Shown here piece after piece: positions 9,167 to 18,502 of a stretch of DNA of 64,000 bases. Source of the DNA: Parvularcula oceani (GTDB taxonomy: Bacteria; Pseudomonadota; Alphaproteobacteria; Caulobacterales; Parvularculaceae); assembly GCF_000733125.1 (NCBI RefSeq), contig NZ_JPHU01000009.1, positions 62,001 through 126,000 of the forward strand, read 5' to 3'. The notes under the pieces were generated by a model. That model saw only the letters and a list, made by a program, of their open reading frames with translations, had not been told where the DNA came from and did not search any database. The position numbers and the translations under genes were made by a program. Numbering within the stretch: the stretch's first letter is position 1; each line of letters begins with the position of its first letter.

Positions 9167-11856
9167 GCGGGGTCCTTCGCGGCCAGCGCCTTGAGGCGGT
9201 AAAGCGCCTCATGGGCCTGCCGCGGCGTCAGGCCGTCAGGATCGAGCTCGGCGACGGCTTCGGCCAGGGGATCGGGCTGCGGCTCGGCGAGCGCCTGCGG
9301 CGGGGCCGACAGGGCCTCGAAGAGCGGCAGGTCGCCGATGAGGTCGCCTGCCGGCTTTTCCCGCTCAAGCGTGGAGAGCACGCTGGAGGCCCGCGCGATG
9401 ACGCTCTGCGGGAGGCCCGCCAGCCGCGCGACGGCCACGCCATAGGAGCGGTCTGCCGCGCCCTCGCGCACCTCGTGCAGGAAGACGACGTCGCCCTTCC
9501 ATTCGCGCACGGCGACCGAGACGTTGGCGAGGCGCGGCAGGCTGGCCGAGAGCCGCGTCAGCTCGTGGTAATGGGTGGCGAAGAGCCCGCGGCAGCGGCT
9601 CTGATCATGCAGGTGCTCGAGCGCGGCCCAGGCGATGGAGAGCCCGTCAAAGGTCGAGGTGCCCCGCCCCACCTCGTCGAGGACGACGAGGCTGCGCGGC
9701 GTCGCCTGGTTCAGGATCGCCGCCGTCTCGACCATCTCGACCATGAAGGTGGAGCGCCCGCGCGCGAGATCGTCCGAGGCCCCTACCCGGCTGAACAGGC
9801 GGTCGACCACGCCGATATGGGCGGATTTCGCGGGAACGAAGGCGCCCGCCTGGGCGAGGACGGCGATCAGCGCGTTCTGGCGCAGGAAGGTCGATTTGCC
9901 CGCCATGTTGGGGCCGGTGACAAGCAGGAGGCGCGCTTCCTCGCCGTCGCTGAGAGCGCAGTCGTTCGGCACGAAGCGCTCTCCGCCCGGCAGCGCTGCT
10001 TCGACCACGGGGTGGCGTCCCTCCTTGATGACGAAGGCGGTGCTCCCGTCCACGCGCGGCCTGACATGATCGCGCTCTTCGGCAAGCTGGGCGAGGCCGC
10101 TCGCGGCATCGCAGAAGGCCAGCGCGTCGGCGCAGGCGCAGAGGGTGTCGCGCCGCTCGGCCACCTTTGCGGTCAGCTCGGCGAAGATCTTCAGCTCCAT
10201 CGCCAGCGCCTTGTCCCGCGCCTGCACGATGGCCGAATCGAGCTCGGCGAGCCTCGGCGTCGTGAAGCGGACGGCATTGGCGAGCGTCTGTCGGTGGCGG
10301 AAATCCTGCGACAGGGGCGGCGCCATCATCTTGTCGGCATGGGCCGCCGTGACCTCGACGAAATAGCCGAGCACCTTGGAGTGCTTGATCTTGAGCGCCT
10401 TGATGCCGGTCTGCTGGCGGTATTCTTCCTCCAGCCCGGCGATGATCTTGCGCGCGTCGTCGCGCAGGGCGCGGGTCTCGTCGAGCGGGGCGTCGAACCC
10501 CTGCGCGATGAAGCCGCCGTCGCGGGCCAGGAGCGGCAGGTCGGGGCGGAGCGCGCCGTGAAGGAGCGCCTGCAACTCGCCGAAGCCGCCCTCCTCCGCC
10601 GCACACAGATCGCGCGCCGCATCGCGCAGGAGGCGCGGCGCGCCTTCCGCCTCGCGCAGCAGCGCTGCCAGCTCGCCGGCGGCATGGACGGCTCTGCCAA
10701 CCGCCTGCAGGTCGCGCGGGCCGCCCCTCCCGAGGCCGATCCGCGAAAGGGCGCGGGCGAGGTCGGGCGCCTCGCGCAGGCGGTGCCGCATTTCTTCGCG
10801 CAAGGCGCGCTCGGACAGGGCGAAGGCCACGGCGTCCTGCCGCTCGGCGATCCGCGCCGGATCCGTCAGCGGGCCGCCGATCCAGCGCGACAGGAGGCGC
10901 GCGCCGCCGGCGCTGACCGTCCGGTCGACCGCGCCGAGAAGGGAATGGGCGCGCCCGCCCTCGCGCGCGGTCGTCAGCTCCAAAGAGGCGCGGGTCACGG
11001 CGTCGATCGCCATCGTGTCGCCGGGCGCGGAGAGGATGGGCGGCTTGAGGCGAGGCGCCGCGTCGAGCTGTGTCAGCTCGAGATAGCCGATCAACGCGCC
11101 GAGCGCGGCGAGCCCTGCGCGGGAGAAGGCGCCGAAGCCGTCGAGCGTCGCGGTGCCGAAGGCGTCCTTGAGCCGCCGCTCGCCCCGCGCGCTGTCGAGG
11201 AGCGAGGCATGGACCGGCGTGACCGCCACGCCGTTCTGCCGCAGCGCTGCGGAGAGATCCGCCTCGGCCTCCGCCTCGCGCAGCAGCACCTCGGAGGGGC
11301 CGCAGGCGGCGAGCGCGTTCTGGACGCCGTCTTCATCCGTGTCGTGAACGAAGAGATCGCCGGTCGAAAGATCGGCATGGGCGACCGCCGCGCCGGAGCC
11401 GAGAGCCGCGACGGCCGCGAGCGTGTTGTGCGCCCGCGCGTCGAGCAGCGTGTCCTCGGTCAGCGTGCCCGGCGTGACGACCCGCACGATCTCGCGGCGG
11501 ACCAGCGCCTTGGAGCCGCGCTTCTTCGCCTCGGCCGGGTCCTCCGTCTGCTCGCAGATGGCGACGGAATGGCCCTGGCGGATGAGCTTTGCGAGATAGC
11601 CCTCATAGGAGTGGAAGGGCACGCCGCACATGGGCACGTCCTCGCCGCCCTGCTGGCCGCGCCGGGTCAGCGTGATGTCGAGCGCGCCCGCCGCGACGAC
11701 GGCGTCCTCGTGGAAGAGTTCGTAGAAGTCTCCCATGCGGTAGAACAGGAGCGCGCGGCCGGCCTCGCGCTTGAGCGCGTGGTACTGGGCCATCATGGGC
11801 GTGAGCTTCGCCCCGCCCCCAATCCGTTCGTCCTGCCCCAAGGGCGCGCCATCCAT
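9163..11856 (-). CDS. mutS: DNA mismatch repair protein MutS
   Basis: 897 residues. MutS recognises mismatches and starts methyl-independent or strand-directed repair with MutL. The N-terminal mismatch-binding domain shows [11 protein letters not shown] (Phe-x-Glu motif). The ATPase has Walker [10 protein letters not shown] (about residue 646), Walker [17 protein letters not shown] and the FATHYHEL motif. The ATG at 11856 has a GGAGG ribosome site 5 bases upstream, which fixes the start ahead of an internal candidate. It overlaps glnD by 4 bases, a mutS-glnD arrangement that suggests coupled translation. Confidence 0.97.
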   Translation of the reverse strand: MDGAPLGQDERIGGGAKLTPMMAQYHALKREAGRALLFYRMGDFYELFHEDAVVAAGALDITLTRRGQQGGEDVPMCGVPFHSYEGYLAKLIRQGHSVAICEQTEDPAEAKKRGSKALVRREIVRVVTPGTLTEDTLLDARAHNTLAAVAALGSGAAVAHADLSTGDLFVHDTDEDGVQNALAACGPSEVLLREAEAEADLSAALRQNGVAVTPVHASLLDSARGERRLKDAFGTATLDGFGAFSRAGLAALGALIGYLELTQLDAAPRLKPPILSAPGDTMAIDAVTRASLELTTAREGGRAHSLLGAVDRTVSAGGARLLSRWIGGPLTDPARIAERQDAVAFALSERALREEMRHRLREAPDLARALSRIGLGRGGPRDLQAVGRAVHAAGELAALLREAEGAPRLLRDAARDLCAAEEGGFGELQALLHGALRPDLPLLARDGGFIAQGFDAPLDETRALRDDARKIIAGLEEEYRQQTGIKALKIKHSKVLGYFVEVTAAHADKMMAPPLSQDFRHRQTLANAVRFTTPRLAELDSAIVQARDKALAMELKIFAELTAKVAERRDTLCACADALAFCDAASGLAQLAEERDHVRPRVDGSTAFVIKEGRHPVVEAALPGGERFVPNDCALSDGEEARLLLVTGPNMAGKSTFLRQNALIAVLAQAGAFVPAKSAHIGVVDRLFSRVGASDDLARGRSTFMVEMVETAAILNQATPRSLVVLDEVGRGTSTFDGLSIAWAALEHLHDQSRCRGLFATHYHELTRLSASLPRLANVSVAVREWKGDVVFLHEVREGAADRSYGVAVARLAGLPQSVIARASSVLSTLEREKPAGDLIGDLPLFEALSAPPQALAEPQPDPLAEAVAELDPDGLTPRQAHEALYRLKALAAKDPA

Positions 11857-11933
11857 GGCAACCTCCGTCCCGGCGCGTTAGCATAGCTGTTCCCGGCCCG
11901 CACGGTGGTCCGGGTTATTCACAAGGGTCTGGA

Positions 11934-12647
11934 TTGGCGGCGCTGCGCGAGATCGACGGGGGGACGGTGCTGGCGGGCGGACAGGCGCTGCCGGTCACGA
12001 TCCGCTTCGACCGGCGGGCGCGGCGCCTGATCCTGCGCCTGACCGAGGACGGCGTGCGCGTCACCTGCCCGGGGCGGCACCACCAGCGCGCCGCGCTCGA
12101 GATGGTGGAGGCGCGGCGCGGCTGGATCGAGGCGCGGCTGGCAGAGCGCCCTGTGCCCGTGCCTTTCGCCATCGGCGCCTGCCTGCCGCTCTTCGGACGC
12201 GACCGGGTGATTCGCGCCGCAGCGTCCACGCGCAGCGCAGCCCGCCTCGAAGGCGACGCCATCATGACGGGCGGCGGCGATGCCGCGGCAGTGGCGCGCC
12301 GGGTGGAGGCCTTGGTCAGGACGGAGGCGAAGCGGACTCTTCAGGCCGAATCGGACCGGCTCGCCGCGAAGCTCGGCCTGCCGCCCTGCCCGGTGAGCGT
12401 CCGGCGCATGCGCTCGCGCTGGGGGTCGTGCTCGAGCGCGCCGGCCCTGTCCTATGACTGGCGCCTCGCCTTCGCGCCTCCCGAAGTGCTCGCCTATGTG
12501 GCGGCCCATGAGGTCGCTCATCGGCGGCACATGGACCACTCCGCGCGGTTCTGGCGGCTCGTGGCGGAGCTGATGCCCGGCTGGAAGCCCGCCGACGGCT
12601 GGCTGCGCGCGAATGGCCGCACGCTCTATGCCTATGGCACCTCGTAG
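11934..12647 (+). CDS. YgjP-like (DUF45/M48-related) metallopeptidase
   Basis: 237 residues. The zinc motif HEVAH is at 192-196 in YVAAHEVAHRRHMDHSARFW, and the family signature SRWGSCSS lies at 161-168. Both are typical of YgjP/DUF45 proteins, whose physiological substrate is unclear. The only convincing start is a TTG at 11934 preceded by AAGG; no ATG fits the N-terminus. The 3' end overlaps the convergent penicillin-binding protein gene by 16 bases. Confidence 0.82.
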   Translation: MAALREIDGGTVLAGGQALPVTIRFDRRARRLILRLTEDGVRVTCPGRHHQRAALEMVEARRGWIEARLAERPVPVPFAIGACLPLFGRDRVIRAAASTRSAARLEGDAIMTGGGDAAAVARRVEALVRTEAKRTLQAESDRLAAKLGLPPCPVSVRRMRSRWGSCSSAPALSYDWRLAFAPPEVLAYVAAHEVAHRRHMDHSARFWRLVAELMPGWKPADGWLRANGRTLYAYGTS

Positions 12648-14746
12648 GCGGTGACCTCGTCGATCAGGCCGCCGAGTTCGTCATCGCCTCTCGGCTCGTC
12701 CTCCCGCCCGCGCAGGAGGTCGGAGAGATGGTCCAGCAGCGACTTCGTGTCCGGACGCGGCATGTAGAGGAGCGGGGCCCGGGGCGCGCGGCCCTCGAGG
12801 GCTGCCGTCATCACCCGCGACCAGGTCTCGGCGGGCGCGCCCGATCCCGAAACCGCGCCATGCGCACCCTCCATCGGGGCGAAATCGTCCCGGCCGATCC
12901 AGACGACGCCGGCGAGGCCGGAGGCGTAGCCCGCGAACCAGGCATCGCGGCTGTCCTGCCCCGTGCCGGTCTTTCCTGCGGCGGCATGGCCGCTGACGGC
13001 CGCGCGGCGGCCCGAGCCGCTTCGCACCACCGTCCGCAGCATGTGGTCGAGCGCCACGACATCCGTCTGCGCGAAGGCGCGGCGGGAGGAGTTCGGCGCG
13101 CGCCGGTGGAAGGCGACGGCGCCATCGGCCTCGGTGATGCTGACGACGAGATAGGGCGCATGAACCCGTCCGCCCGCGGACAGGGTCATATAGGCGCGCG
13201 TCAGCTCGAGCGGCGAGGCCTCGGTGACGCCGAGCGCGAGGGAGGGGCCGGGATCGCGGGTCCGCCGCAGGCCCGCCCGCTGCGCGGCGGCGACGACGCG
13301 GGGCCGGCCCACAGCCTCCTGAAGGCGGACCGCGGGCGCGTTGAGCGAGCGCGCCAGCGCCTCGGTCAGGGGGACCTCGCCGTAATACTTGTTCTTGTAA
13401 TTGTCCGGCTCGTAGCCGTCGACGACGACCGGGCCGTCATCGATCAGGTCCTCGGGCCGCCACCCCGCCTCGATCGCCGCGAGATAGACGAAGGGCTTGA
13501 AGGACGAGCCCACGGGCCGGCGGGCCTGCGTCGCGCGATTATAGGCGGAAGCGCGATAGTCGCGGCTGCCGATCAGCACCCGGATCGCGCCGGTCTCCTC
13601 GGCGACCACGACCGCGGCCTGGGCGGCCTCCGGCACGCGGGGGTCGGCGGTCAGGACCTCGTCCAGCGCCGCCTGCGCCGCCCGCGTCATGCCGGCATCG
13701 ATCGTGGTCCTGATCGTCACGTCGCCGCCCAGGGGCCCCAGGATTTCGCGCGCCTCGGCCACGGCCGCATCGAGCGCATGGGGCGCGGGACGCACCGGGG
13801 GGTTGAGGCGGGCGATCCCGGCCTGCGCGATATGATCGGCCTCGGACCGCTTGATATAGCCCGCATCGACCATCGCGGACAGGACGACTTGGGCGCGGGC
13901 TCTGGCGGCGTCGGGATCGCTCGTCGGCGCAAGGCGCGAGGGCGCCTTGAGGAGGCCCGCCAGCATCGCCGCCTCCCCCACCGTCAGCTCGGCGGGCGTC
14001 TTGTCGAAATAGCGGCGGCTCGCGGCATCGAGCCCGTAGGCGCCGTTTCCGAAATAGACCGCACCAAGATAGAGCGCGAGGATCCGGTCCTTGTCGTAGC
14101 GGGCCTCGATCTTCAGTGCCAGGATCACTTCCTGCGCCTTCCGCTCCAGCGTCCGTTCGGGCGTCAGGAGCGCGTTCTTGACGAGCTGCTGGGTGATGGT
14201 CGAGCCGCCCTGCGCCACGCTTCCGCTGCGCAGGTTGACGAGCGCCGCGCGCAGCACGGCGACGGGGTTCACGCCGATATGGGAATAGAAGTTGCGGTCC
14301 TCTGTCGCCACGAAGGCCTGGAGGACGTGCTTTGGCAGGGTGTCGAGATCGACGGGCTCGCCGCGATCCTGGCCATGCGTCCCGAGCACTTCGCCATGCC
14401 GGTCGAGGACGAGGATGCGCGGGGCCTGCGAGCCGGTCAGGTCGTCGACGGGCGGCAGGTCCTTGGCATACCAGACGACCGCGAGAAGGAGGCAGGAGAG
14501 AACGCCGCCGACCGCGAAGGTGGCGCGCCCGACAAGGCGCAGGGCTTTCGGCAGCCAGCCGGGAGAGGCGCGCCTCGGCGCGCTCCGCCCCGTGCGGCGC
14601 ATGGGCTTTCGGGCCGGGTGGCGCCTGACCTGTGAGCGGGCGCGGCTCTTCGCCGAGGATGTGCTGCGGGCCGGGCGGCGCGGTTTGCCCGCCTTCGTCC
14701 GGGACGGCGTACGCCGACCGCCTTTCCCGCTGCTCGCTCCTGCCAT
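12632..14746 (-). CDS. Class A penicillin-binding protein (PBP1-type, glycosyltransferase + transpeptidase)
   Basis: 704 residues. A very basic cytoplasmic tail (residues 1-70) precedes one membrane helix (about 72-93). The GT51 domain has VATEDRNFYSHIGVNP (catalytic Glu149), GGSTITQQLVKN and the KAQEVILALKIE block. The transpeptidase has the nucleophile motif SSFK (about residue 412), SLN and KTGT. It polymerises and cross-links peptidoglycan at the inner membrane. It is shorter than E. coli PBP1a and closer to PBP1c/PBP2-type class A proteins of alphaproteobacteria, so I give no gene symbol. Confidence 0.92.
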   Translation of the reverse strand: MAGASSGKGGRRTPSRTKAGKPRRPARSTSSAKSRARSQVRRHPARKPMRRTGRSAPRRASPGWLPKALRLVGRATFAVGGVLSCLLLAVVWYAKDLPPVDDLTGSQAPRILVLDRHGEVLGTHGQDRGEPVDLDTLPKHVLQAFVATEDRNFYSHIGVNPVAVLRAALVNLRSGSVAQGGSTITQQLVKNALLTPERTLERKAQEVILALKIEARYDKDRILALYLGAVYFGNGAYGLDAASRRYFDKTPAELTVGEAAMLAGLLKAPSRLAPTSDPDAARARAQVVLSAMVDAGYIKRSEADHIAQAGIARLNPPVRPAPHALDAAVAEAREILGPLGGDVTIRTTIDAGMTRAAQAALDEVLTADPRVPEAAQAAVVVAEETGAIRVLIGSRDYRASAYNRATQARRPVGSSFKPFVYLAAIEAGWRPEDLIDDGPVVVDGYEPDNYKNKYYGEVPLTEALARSLNAPAVRLQEAVGRPRVVAAAQRAGLRRTRDPGPSLALGVTEASPLELTRAYMTLSAGGRVHAPYLVVSITEADGAVAFHRRAPNSSRRAFAQTDVVALDHMLRTVVRSGSGRRAAVSGHAAAGKTGTGQDSRDAWFAGYASGLAGVVWIGRDDFAPMEGAHGAVSGSGAPAETWSRVMTAALEGRAPRAPLLYMPRPDTKSLLDHLSDLLRGREDEPRGDDELGGLIDEVTAYEVP

Positions 14747-14809
14747 GAAGCGGCTTTGCGCTGTCAGGGTTAAGAGGAGCTAAAGCATGAGATTACGGGG
14801 CGCATAAGA

Positions 14810-14839
14810 AAGGGCCGGCGCCTTTCGGCACCGGCCCTT
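14810..14839 (-). terminator. Rho-independent terminator after ompA
   Basis: Arms AAGGGCCGG (14810-14818) and CCGGCCCTT (14831-14839) with an inner GCC/GGC pair and a TTTC loop. On the minus strand the stem is followed by TTCTTATG. It lies 22 bp beyond the ompA stop and shields the PBP gene. Confidence 0.8.
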
Positions 14840-14861
14840 CCCGCTTTCGCGCCTTGGACGC

Positions 14862-16076
14862 TTAGAAGCTGAACTCGACTTCCGTGCGGCGGTTCAGCGG
14901 CTCGCGGACGCCGTCGCCGGTCGGGCGAGCCGGGTTGGATTCGCCGAGCGCTTCGATCGTGATCACGCTCGAATCGATGCCGTTGGAGATCAGGGCCTCG
15001 CGAACGACTTCCGCGCGACGCGCCGACAGGCGCTGGTTGTAGGCGGCGGAGCCGGCGGTGTCGGTGTTGCCCGAAACCACGATGTTCTCGATCTCGTATT
15101 CACGCGCTTCGGCCGCACGCGCCGCGATCAGCGACTGCGCCGCATCGGTCAGGTTGGCGCGGTCGAAGTCGAAATAGACCGTGAGCTCCAGCTCTTCGGG
15201 AACCTCGACCTCTTCCTCGACGACCGGGCAGGGCTGGCTGACCAGCACGCGGCTGCCGTCGAAGCAGGTCTTGTATTGCGGCTGGGGCGCCGGAGCGGGC
15301 GCGGCGACGGGCGCCGGGGCCGGCTCTGCGCCGCCGCCGAAGTTCCAACGCAGGCCGGCGGTGATTTCCTGGACCTGATACTCGCCCGACAGTTCCGTGA
15401 ACAGGTTGTTCACGTAGCTGCCATAGTTGAACTCGTTCGTGGCGAGATACTTGTAGCGGACGTCGATCATCATGTTGTCGGTGAAGTCGAAGGACAGGCC
15501 GGCCATGCCCTGGTAGGCAGGCACATATTCCTGGTCCGCCGCGACGACGCGGTAACCGGCACCTGCGGCGGCCGGATTGGTGGGATCTGCAGCGTCGATA
15601 TAGCTGATATTGCTGATTTCCGGACGGATCCGCGCCGCGCCGATACCGACGCCGAGATAAGGGGTCAGACGCCCAGCCGCGTCAACGTTGAAGTCCTTGA
15701 AGACGTTGACCATCAGCGTGGTCGCGCTGAGATCGCCCAGATCGGCTTCCCCCGCCGGAAAGCCGCCAAAGCCCAAGCCGTCGCCAGGAATGCTTTCGAC
15801 GTTCTGTGTACGGGTCGCGAGTTCGAGCTCGCCACGCAGACCATTGTCGAAATATTTCCCTAGCGCACCATAGACGGTGATGTTGTCTTCGAGTTCAAGA
15901 TCGGCGTCGAACGACGCCGGCAGCGCGCCGCCCTCGTCCTCGAAATCGCTGTCGTCGCTGCTCAGCGCGATACCGGCGCCGATCTGACCGTAGTAACCCT
16001 CGTCATCCTGCGCTTGAGCGGCAGACGTCACGGCGAGAGCGCCTGTGGCAGCCAGCAGAGCAAGTTTCAATTTCAT
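14862..16076 (-). CDS. OmpA-family outer membrane protein
   Basis: 404 residues. The signal peptide MKLKLALLAATGALAVTSA ends near AQA before QDDEG. A beta-barrel half (to about residue 255) is followed by a proline/alanine hinge and the C-terminal OmpA peptidoglycan-binding domain (about 295-404) with VYFDFDRANLT, VVSGNTDTAG and NRRTEVEFSF. It anchors the outer membrane to peptidoglycan. A strong ribosome site, TAGGAGGGG, sits 3 bases before the ATG, in keeping with an abundant protein. Single-gene unit with its own terminator. Confidence 0.93.
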   Translation of the reverse strand: MKLKLALLAATGALAVTSAAQAQDDEGYYGQIGAGIALSSDDSDFEDEGGALPASFDADLELEDNITVYGALGKYFDNGLRGELELATRTQNVESIPGDGLGFGGFPAGEADLGDLSATTLMVNVFKDFNVDAAGRLTPYLGVGIGAARIRPEISNISYIDAADPTNPAAAGAGYRVVAADQEYVPAYQGMAGLSFDFTDNMMIDVRYKYLATNEFNYGSYVNNLFTELSGEYQVQEITAGLRWNFGGGAEPAPAPVAAPAPAPQPQYKTCFDGSRVLVSQPCPVVEEEVEVPEELELTVYFDFDRANLTDAAQSLIAARAAEAREYEIENIVVSGNTDTAGSAAYNQRLSARRAEVVREALISNGIDSSVITIEALGESNPARPTGDGVREPLNRRTEVEFSF

Positions 16077-16305
16077 CGTCCCCTCCTAAAGGATCGGTGT
16101 TATTCGCGGTCGGTTCGGGAGCACGGAAGCTCTCGTCCCATGACACTCAGTTTAGCCCCTTAACCGCGTCGCAAGGACGTGGAAAGCGGCAGCGAAGCGA
16201 TAACGCCCCGATAAGGCATCCTTGACCGGGGCCTGTTGCATAAACGTCGCGAAGAAAGTGTTAAGGCCCTCTCAAGGGCGCGGAACCGCCTCGAACCTGC
16301 CGTTT

Positions 16306-17178
16306 TCAGCGACCGAGGCTGGCGAGCGCTGCCTCGCCGCGGGTTCCGGCGAGGCCGGTGCGGAGCTTGGAGATCGCCTGCTTCTCGATCTGGCGAACGC
16401 GTTCCTTCGACAGGGACAGCACCTCGCCCAGTTGTGACAGGGTCACTTTCTCCTCGCTGAAGAAGCGCTCCTGGATGATCCGCCGCTCGCGGTCGGTCAG
16501 GCACGTCATGGCCGAAGCGAGCCAGGCGCGGCGCTTTTCGAGATCGAGCGTGTCTTCGGCGCTGACATCGGGCAGTTCCCGCTCGTCGGGAATGAGTTCC
16601 TGGCGCTCCGTGTCGCCTTCCTCGGACAGAGTGGCGTTCAGGGACTGGTCGCGGCCGCCGAGGCGGGAGGTCATGAACTCGATGTCCGTCTCGCTGACGC
16701 GGAACTTCTCGGCCGCTTTCTGGCGGGCGATCGGCGCTGCGGCGTCGACCTGCTCGATCATGGCGCGGATGCGGGAGAGGTTGAAGAAGATCGTCTTGTG
16801 GGCCGATTTCGAGCCGATGCGTACGATCGACCAGTTGCGCAGCACGTAGTCCTGCATCGAGGCCCGGATCCACCAGCCCGCATAGGTGCAGAAGCGGACA
16901 TCGCGGTCGCAATCAAAGCGCTTGGCCGCTTCGAGGAGGCCGATCACCCCTTCCTGGATCAGGTCGCCGAGCGGCAGGCCGTAGCCGCGGAACTTGATCG
17001 CCGTGGAAACGGCCATGCGCATGTGAGCCTCGGTCAGCTCGTCGAGGGCCGCCTGGTCCTGGTGCTCGCACCAGGCGCGGGTGAGTTCGTGCTCCCGCTC
17101 GATCGACAGGAGCGGCGCCGACATGGCGCGCCGGATCGTGTCCTTGACGTGGTCTCTTTGCATGTTGGCGGCGGCCAT
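16306..17178 (-). CDS. rpoH: RpoH-family (sigma-32) alternative sigma factor, RpoH2-like
   Basis: 290 residues. Sigma region 2 is clear (DLIQEGVIGLLEAAKRFD, FCTYAGWWIRASMQDYVLRN) and region 4.2 ends with LSLSKERVRQIEKQAISKLR. The RpoH box, usually near QRKLFFNLR, reads HKTIFFNLSR, a diverged form that points to the second RpoH class of alphaproteobacteria (heat/oxidative stress). The reading frame runs to 17322, but the ATG at 17178 has AGGAG and matches family length. A GGAAC-N16-TGTT promoter motif lies about 50-70 bp upstream, so control by the general stress sigma factor is likely. Confidence 0.9.
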   Translation of the reverse strand: MAAANMQRDHVKDTIRRAMSAPLLSIEREHELTRAWCEHQDQAALDELTEAHMRMAVSTAIKFRGYGLPLGDLIQEGVIGLLEAAKRFDCDRDVRFCTYAGWWIRASMQDYVLRNWSIVRIGSKSAHKTIFFNLSRIRAMIEQVDAAAPIARQKAAEKFRVSETDIEFMTSRLGGRDQSLNATLSEEGDTERQELIPDERELPDVSAEDTLDLEKRRAWLASAMTCLTDRERRIIQERFFSEEKVTLSQLGEVLSLSKERVRQIEKQAISKLRTGLAGTRGEAALASLGR

Positions 17179-17226
17179 GGCGATCTCCTGCGGCGGTCGT
17201 GGTCGGATGCTTGCCGGTGGCTTGCG

Positions 17227-17251
17227 AACAGGCCGCTCCCGATTGGGTTCC
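17227..17251 (-). promoter_or_regulatory. Candidate general-stress (EcfG-type) promoter of rpoH
   Basis: On the minus strand GGAAC (17251-17247), 16 bases, TGTT (17230-17227). The alphaproteobacterial EcfG consensus is GGAAC-N16/17-CGTT or GTT. The spacing predicts a transcript start near 17220 and a leader of about 40 bases. The same exact pattern is found at 58891-58915. Confidence 0.6.
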
Positions 17252-17348
17252 CAGGCACAGAAGGTCGCACGCAGGAAGACGGGGTGGTGACAAGCTTTCG
17301 CGCCGCGCCTACGGGGCCGCAAAACACTCGCCCCATGGGAGTTATTCG

Positions 17349-18458
17349 ATGCGCATCGGCGTTCCGACAGAGATCAAGAAGCTCGAGCACCGCGTCGGGA
17401 TGACGCCCGACAGCGTGCTGGAACTCACCCGGCTCGGCCATGAGGTCCGGGTGCAATCCAATGCCGGCCTCGGCATCGACTTCACCGACGAGCAGTACGA
17501 AGCGGCCGGCGCGACCATCGTACCCTCGGCCGAGGCGGCCTATGACGCCGAGCTCATCATCAAGGTGAAGGAGCCGCAGCTTGCCGAGTGCGAGATGTTG
17601 TCGCAGGGCCAGACGCTGTTCACCTATCTGCACCTCGCCGCCGACAAGCCGCAGGCCGAGGCGCTGGAGCGATCCGGCGCGATGTGCATCGCCTATGAGA
17701 CGGTGACCGGCGACACGGGCGGCCTGCCCCTCCTCCGCCCCATGTCCGAGGTCGCGGGCCGCATGTCGGTCCAAGTCGGCGCCTGGTGCCTGGAGAAGGC
17801 GCAGGGCGGACGCGGCACGCTGCTCGGCGGCGTCCCCGGCGTCGGCGCGGGCGAGGTCGTGATTCTCGGCGGCGGCGTGTCGGGCTTCAACGCGGCGCAG
17901 ATGGCGGTCGGCCTTCACGCCGATGTCACGCTGTTCGACGTGTCGATCAACCGGCTCGAGGAACTGGACGCGCTGTTCAAGAACCAGGTCCAGACGGTCT
18001 ATTCGACCAAGGGCGCGGTGGCGGACGCGATCGCGCGCGCGGATCTCGTCATCGGAGCGGTTCTCGTCCCCGGCGGCGCGGCGCCCAAGCTCGTCACCAA
18101 GGAGATGCTCGGCATCATGAAGCCGGGCGCGGTGCTGGTGGACATCGCCATCGACCAGGGCGGCTGCTTCGAAACCTCGCATGCGACAACGCATGACGAT
18201 CCGATCTACGAGATCGACGGCATCGTTCACTATTGCGTGGCCAATATGCCGGGCGCGGTGCCGCGGACGTCGACCTTCGCGCTCAACAACCGCACCCTGC
18301 CCCATATCGTGAACCTCGCCGAACTCGGCACCAAGGAGGCGCTGCGCCAGGACAAGCACCTGCGCGCGGGGCTGAACGTGGCCGAGGGCTGGATCACCCA
18401 CGAGGCCGTCGCCCGCGATCTCGGCATGAAGTTCAAACCGGCCGAAGACCTGATCTGA
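17349..18458 (+). CDS. ald: Alanine dehydrogenase
   Basis: 369 residues, NAD-dependent interconversion of L-alanine and pyruvate plus ammonia. Family marks are [20 protein letters not shown], the KVKEPQ and HLAADKP blocks, the Rossmann loop [16 protein letters not shown] and the C-terminal [16 protein letters not shown]. The ATG at 17349 is preceded by GGGAG; the frame open to 17199 is spurious. It is divergent from rpoH and 44 bp upstream of the arginine cassette, so it may be cotranscribed with it as part of amino-acid catabolism. Confidence 0.95.
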   Translation: MRIGVPTEIKKLEHRVGMTPDSVLELTRLGHEVRVQSNAGLGIDFTDEQYEAAGATIVPSAEAAYDAELIIKVKEPQLAECEMLSQGQTLFTYLHLAADKPQAEALERSGAMCIAYETVTGDTGGLPLLRPMSEVAGRMSVQVGAWCLEKAQGGRGTLLGGVPGVGAGEVVILGGGVSGFNAAQMAVGLHADVTLFDVSINRLEELDALFKNQVQTVYSTKGAVADAIARADLVIGAVLVPGGAAPKLVTKEMLGIMKPGAVLVDIAIDQGGCFETSHATTHDDPIYEIDGIVHYCVANMPGAVPRTSTFALNNRTLPHIVNLAELGTKEALRQDKHLRAGLNVAEGWITHEAVARDLGMKFKPAEDLI

Positions 18459-18502
18459 GGGCGAGAGTTGGCCGGGGCGGCGCGTGCGCCTACACCCCGG
18501 CC

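Noticed and set aside
9211-11886. Long plus-strand frame opposite mutS
   Set aside because: Antisense shadow of mutS; composition is unlike a protein and the mutS motifs are decisive. The same applies to plus-strand frames opposite glnD and PBP.
16205-16232. Hairpin GCCCCG...CGGGGC with inner AAGG/CCTT between rpoH and ompA
   Set aside because: A stem can form, but no T-run follows on either strand, so I do not call it a terminator. It may only be chance in GC-rich DNA.
16282-16304. GGAAC followed by CGTT between ompA and rpoH
   Set aside because: Spacer is 14 bases instead of 16-17, and it points rightward into the rpoH gene from its 3' end, so it has no suitable target.
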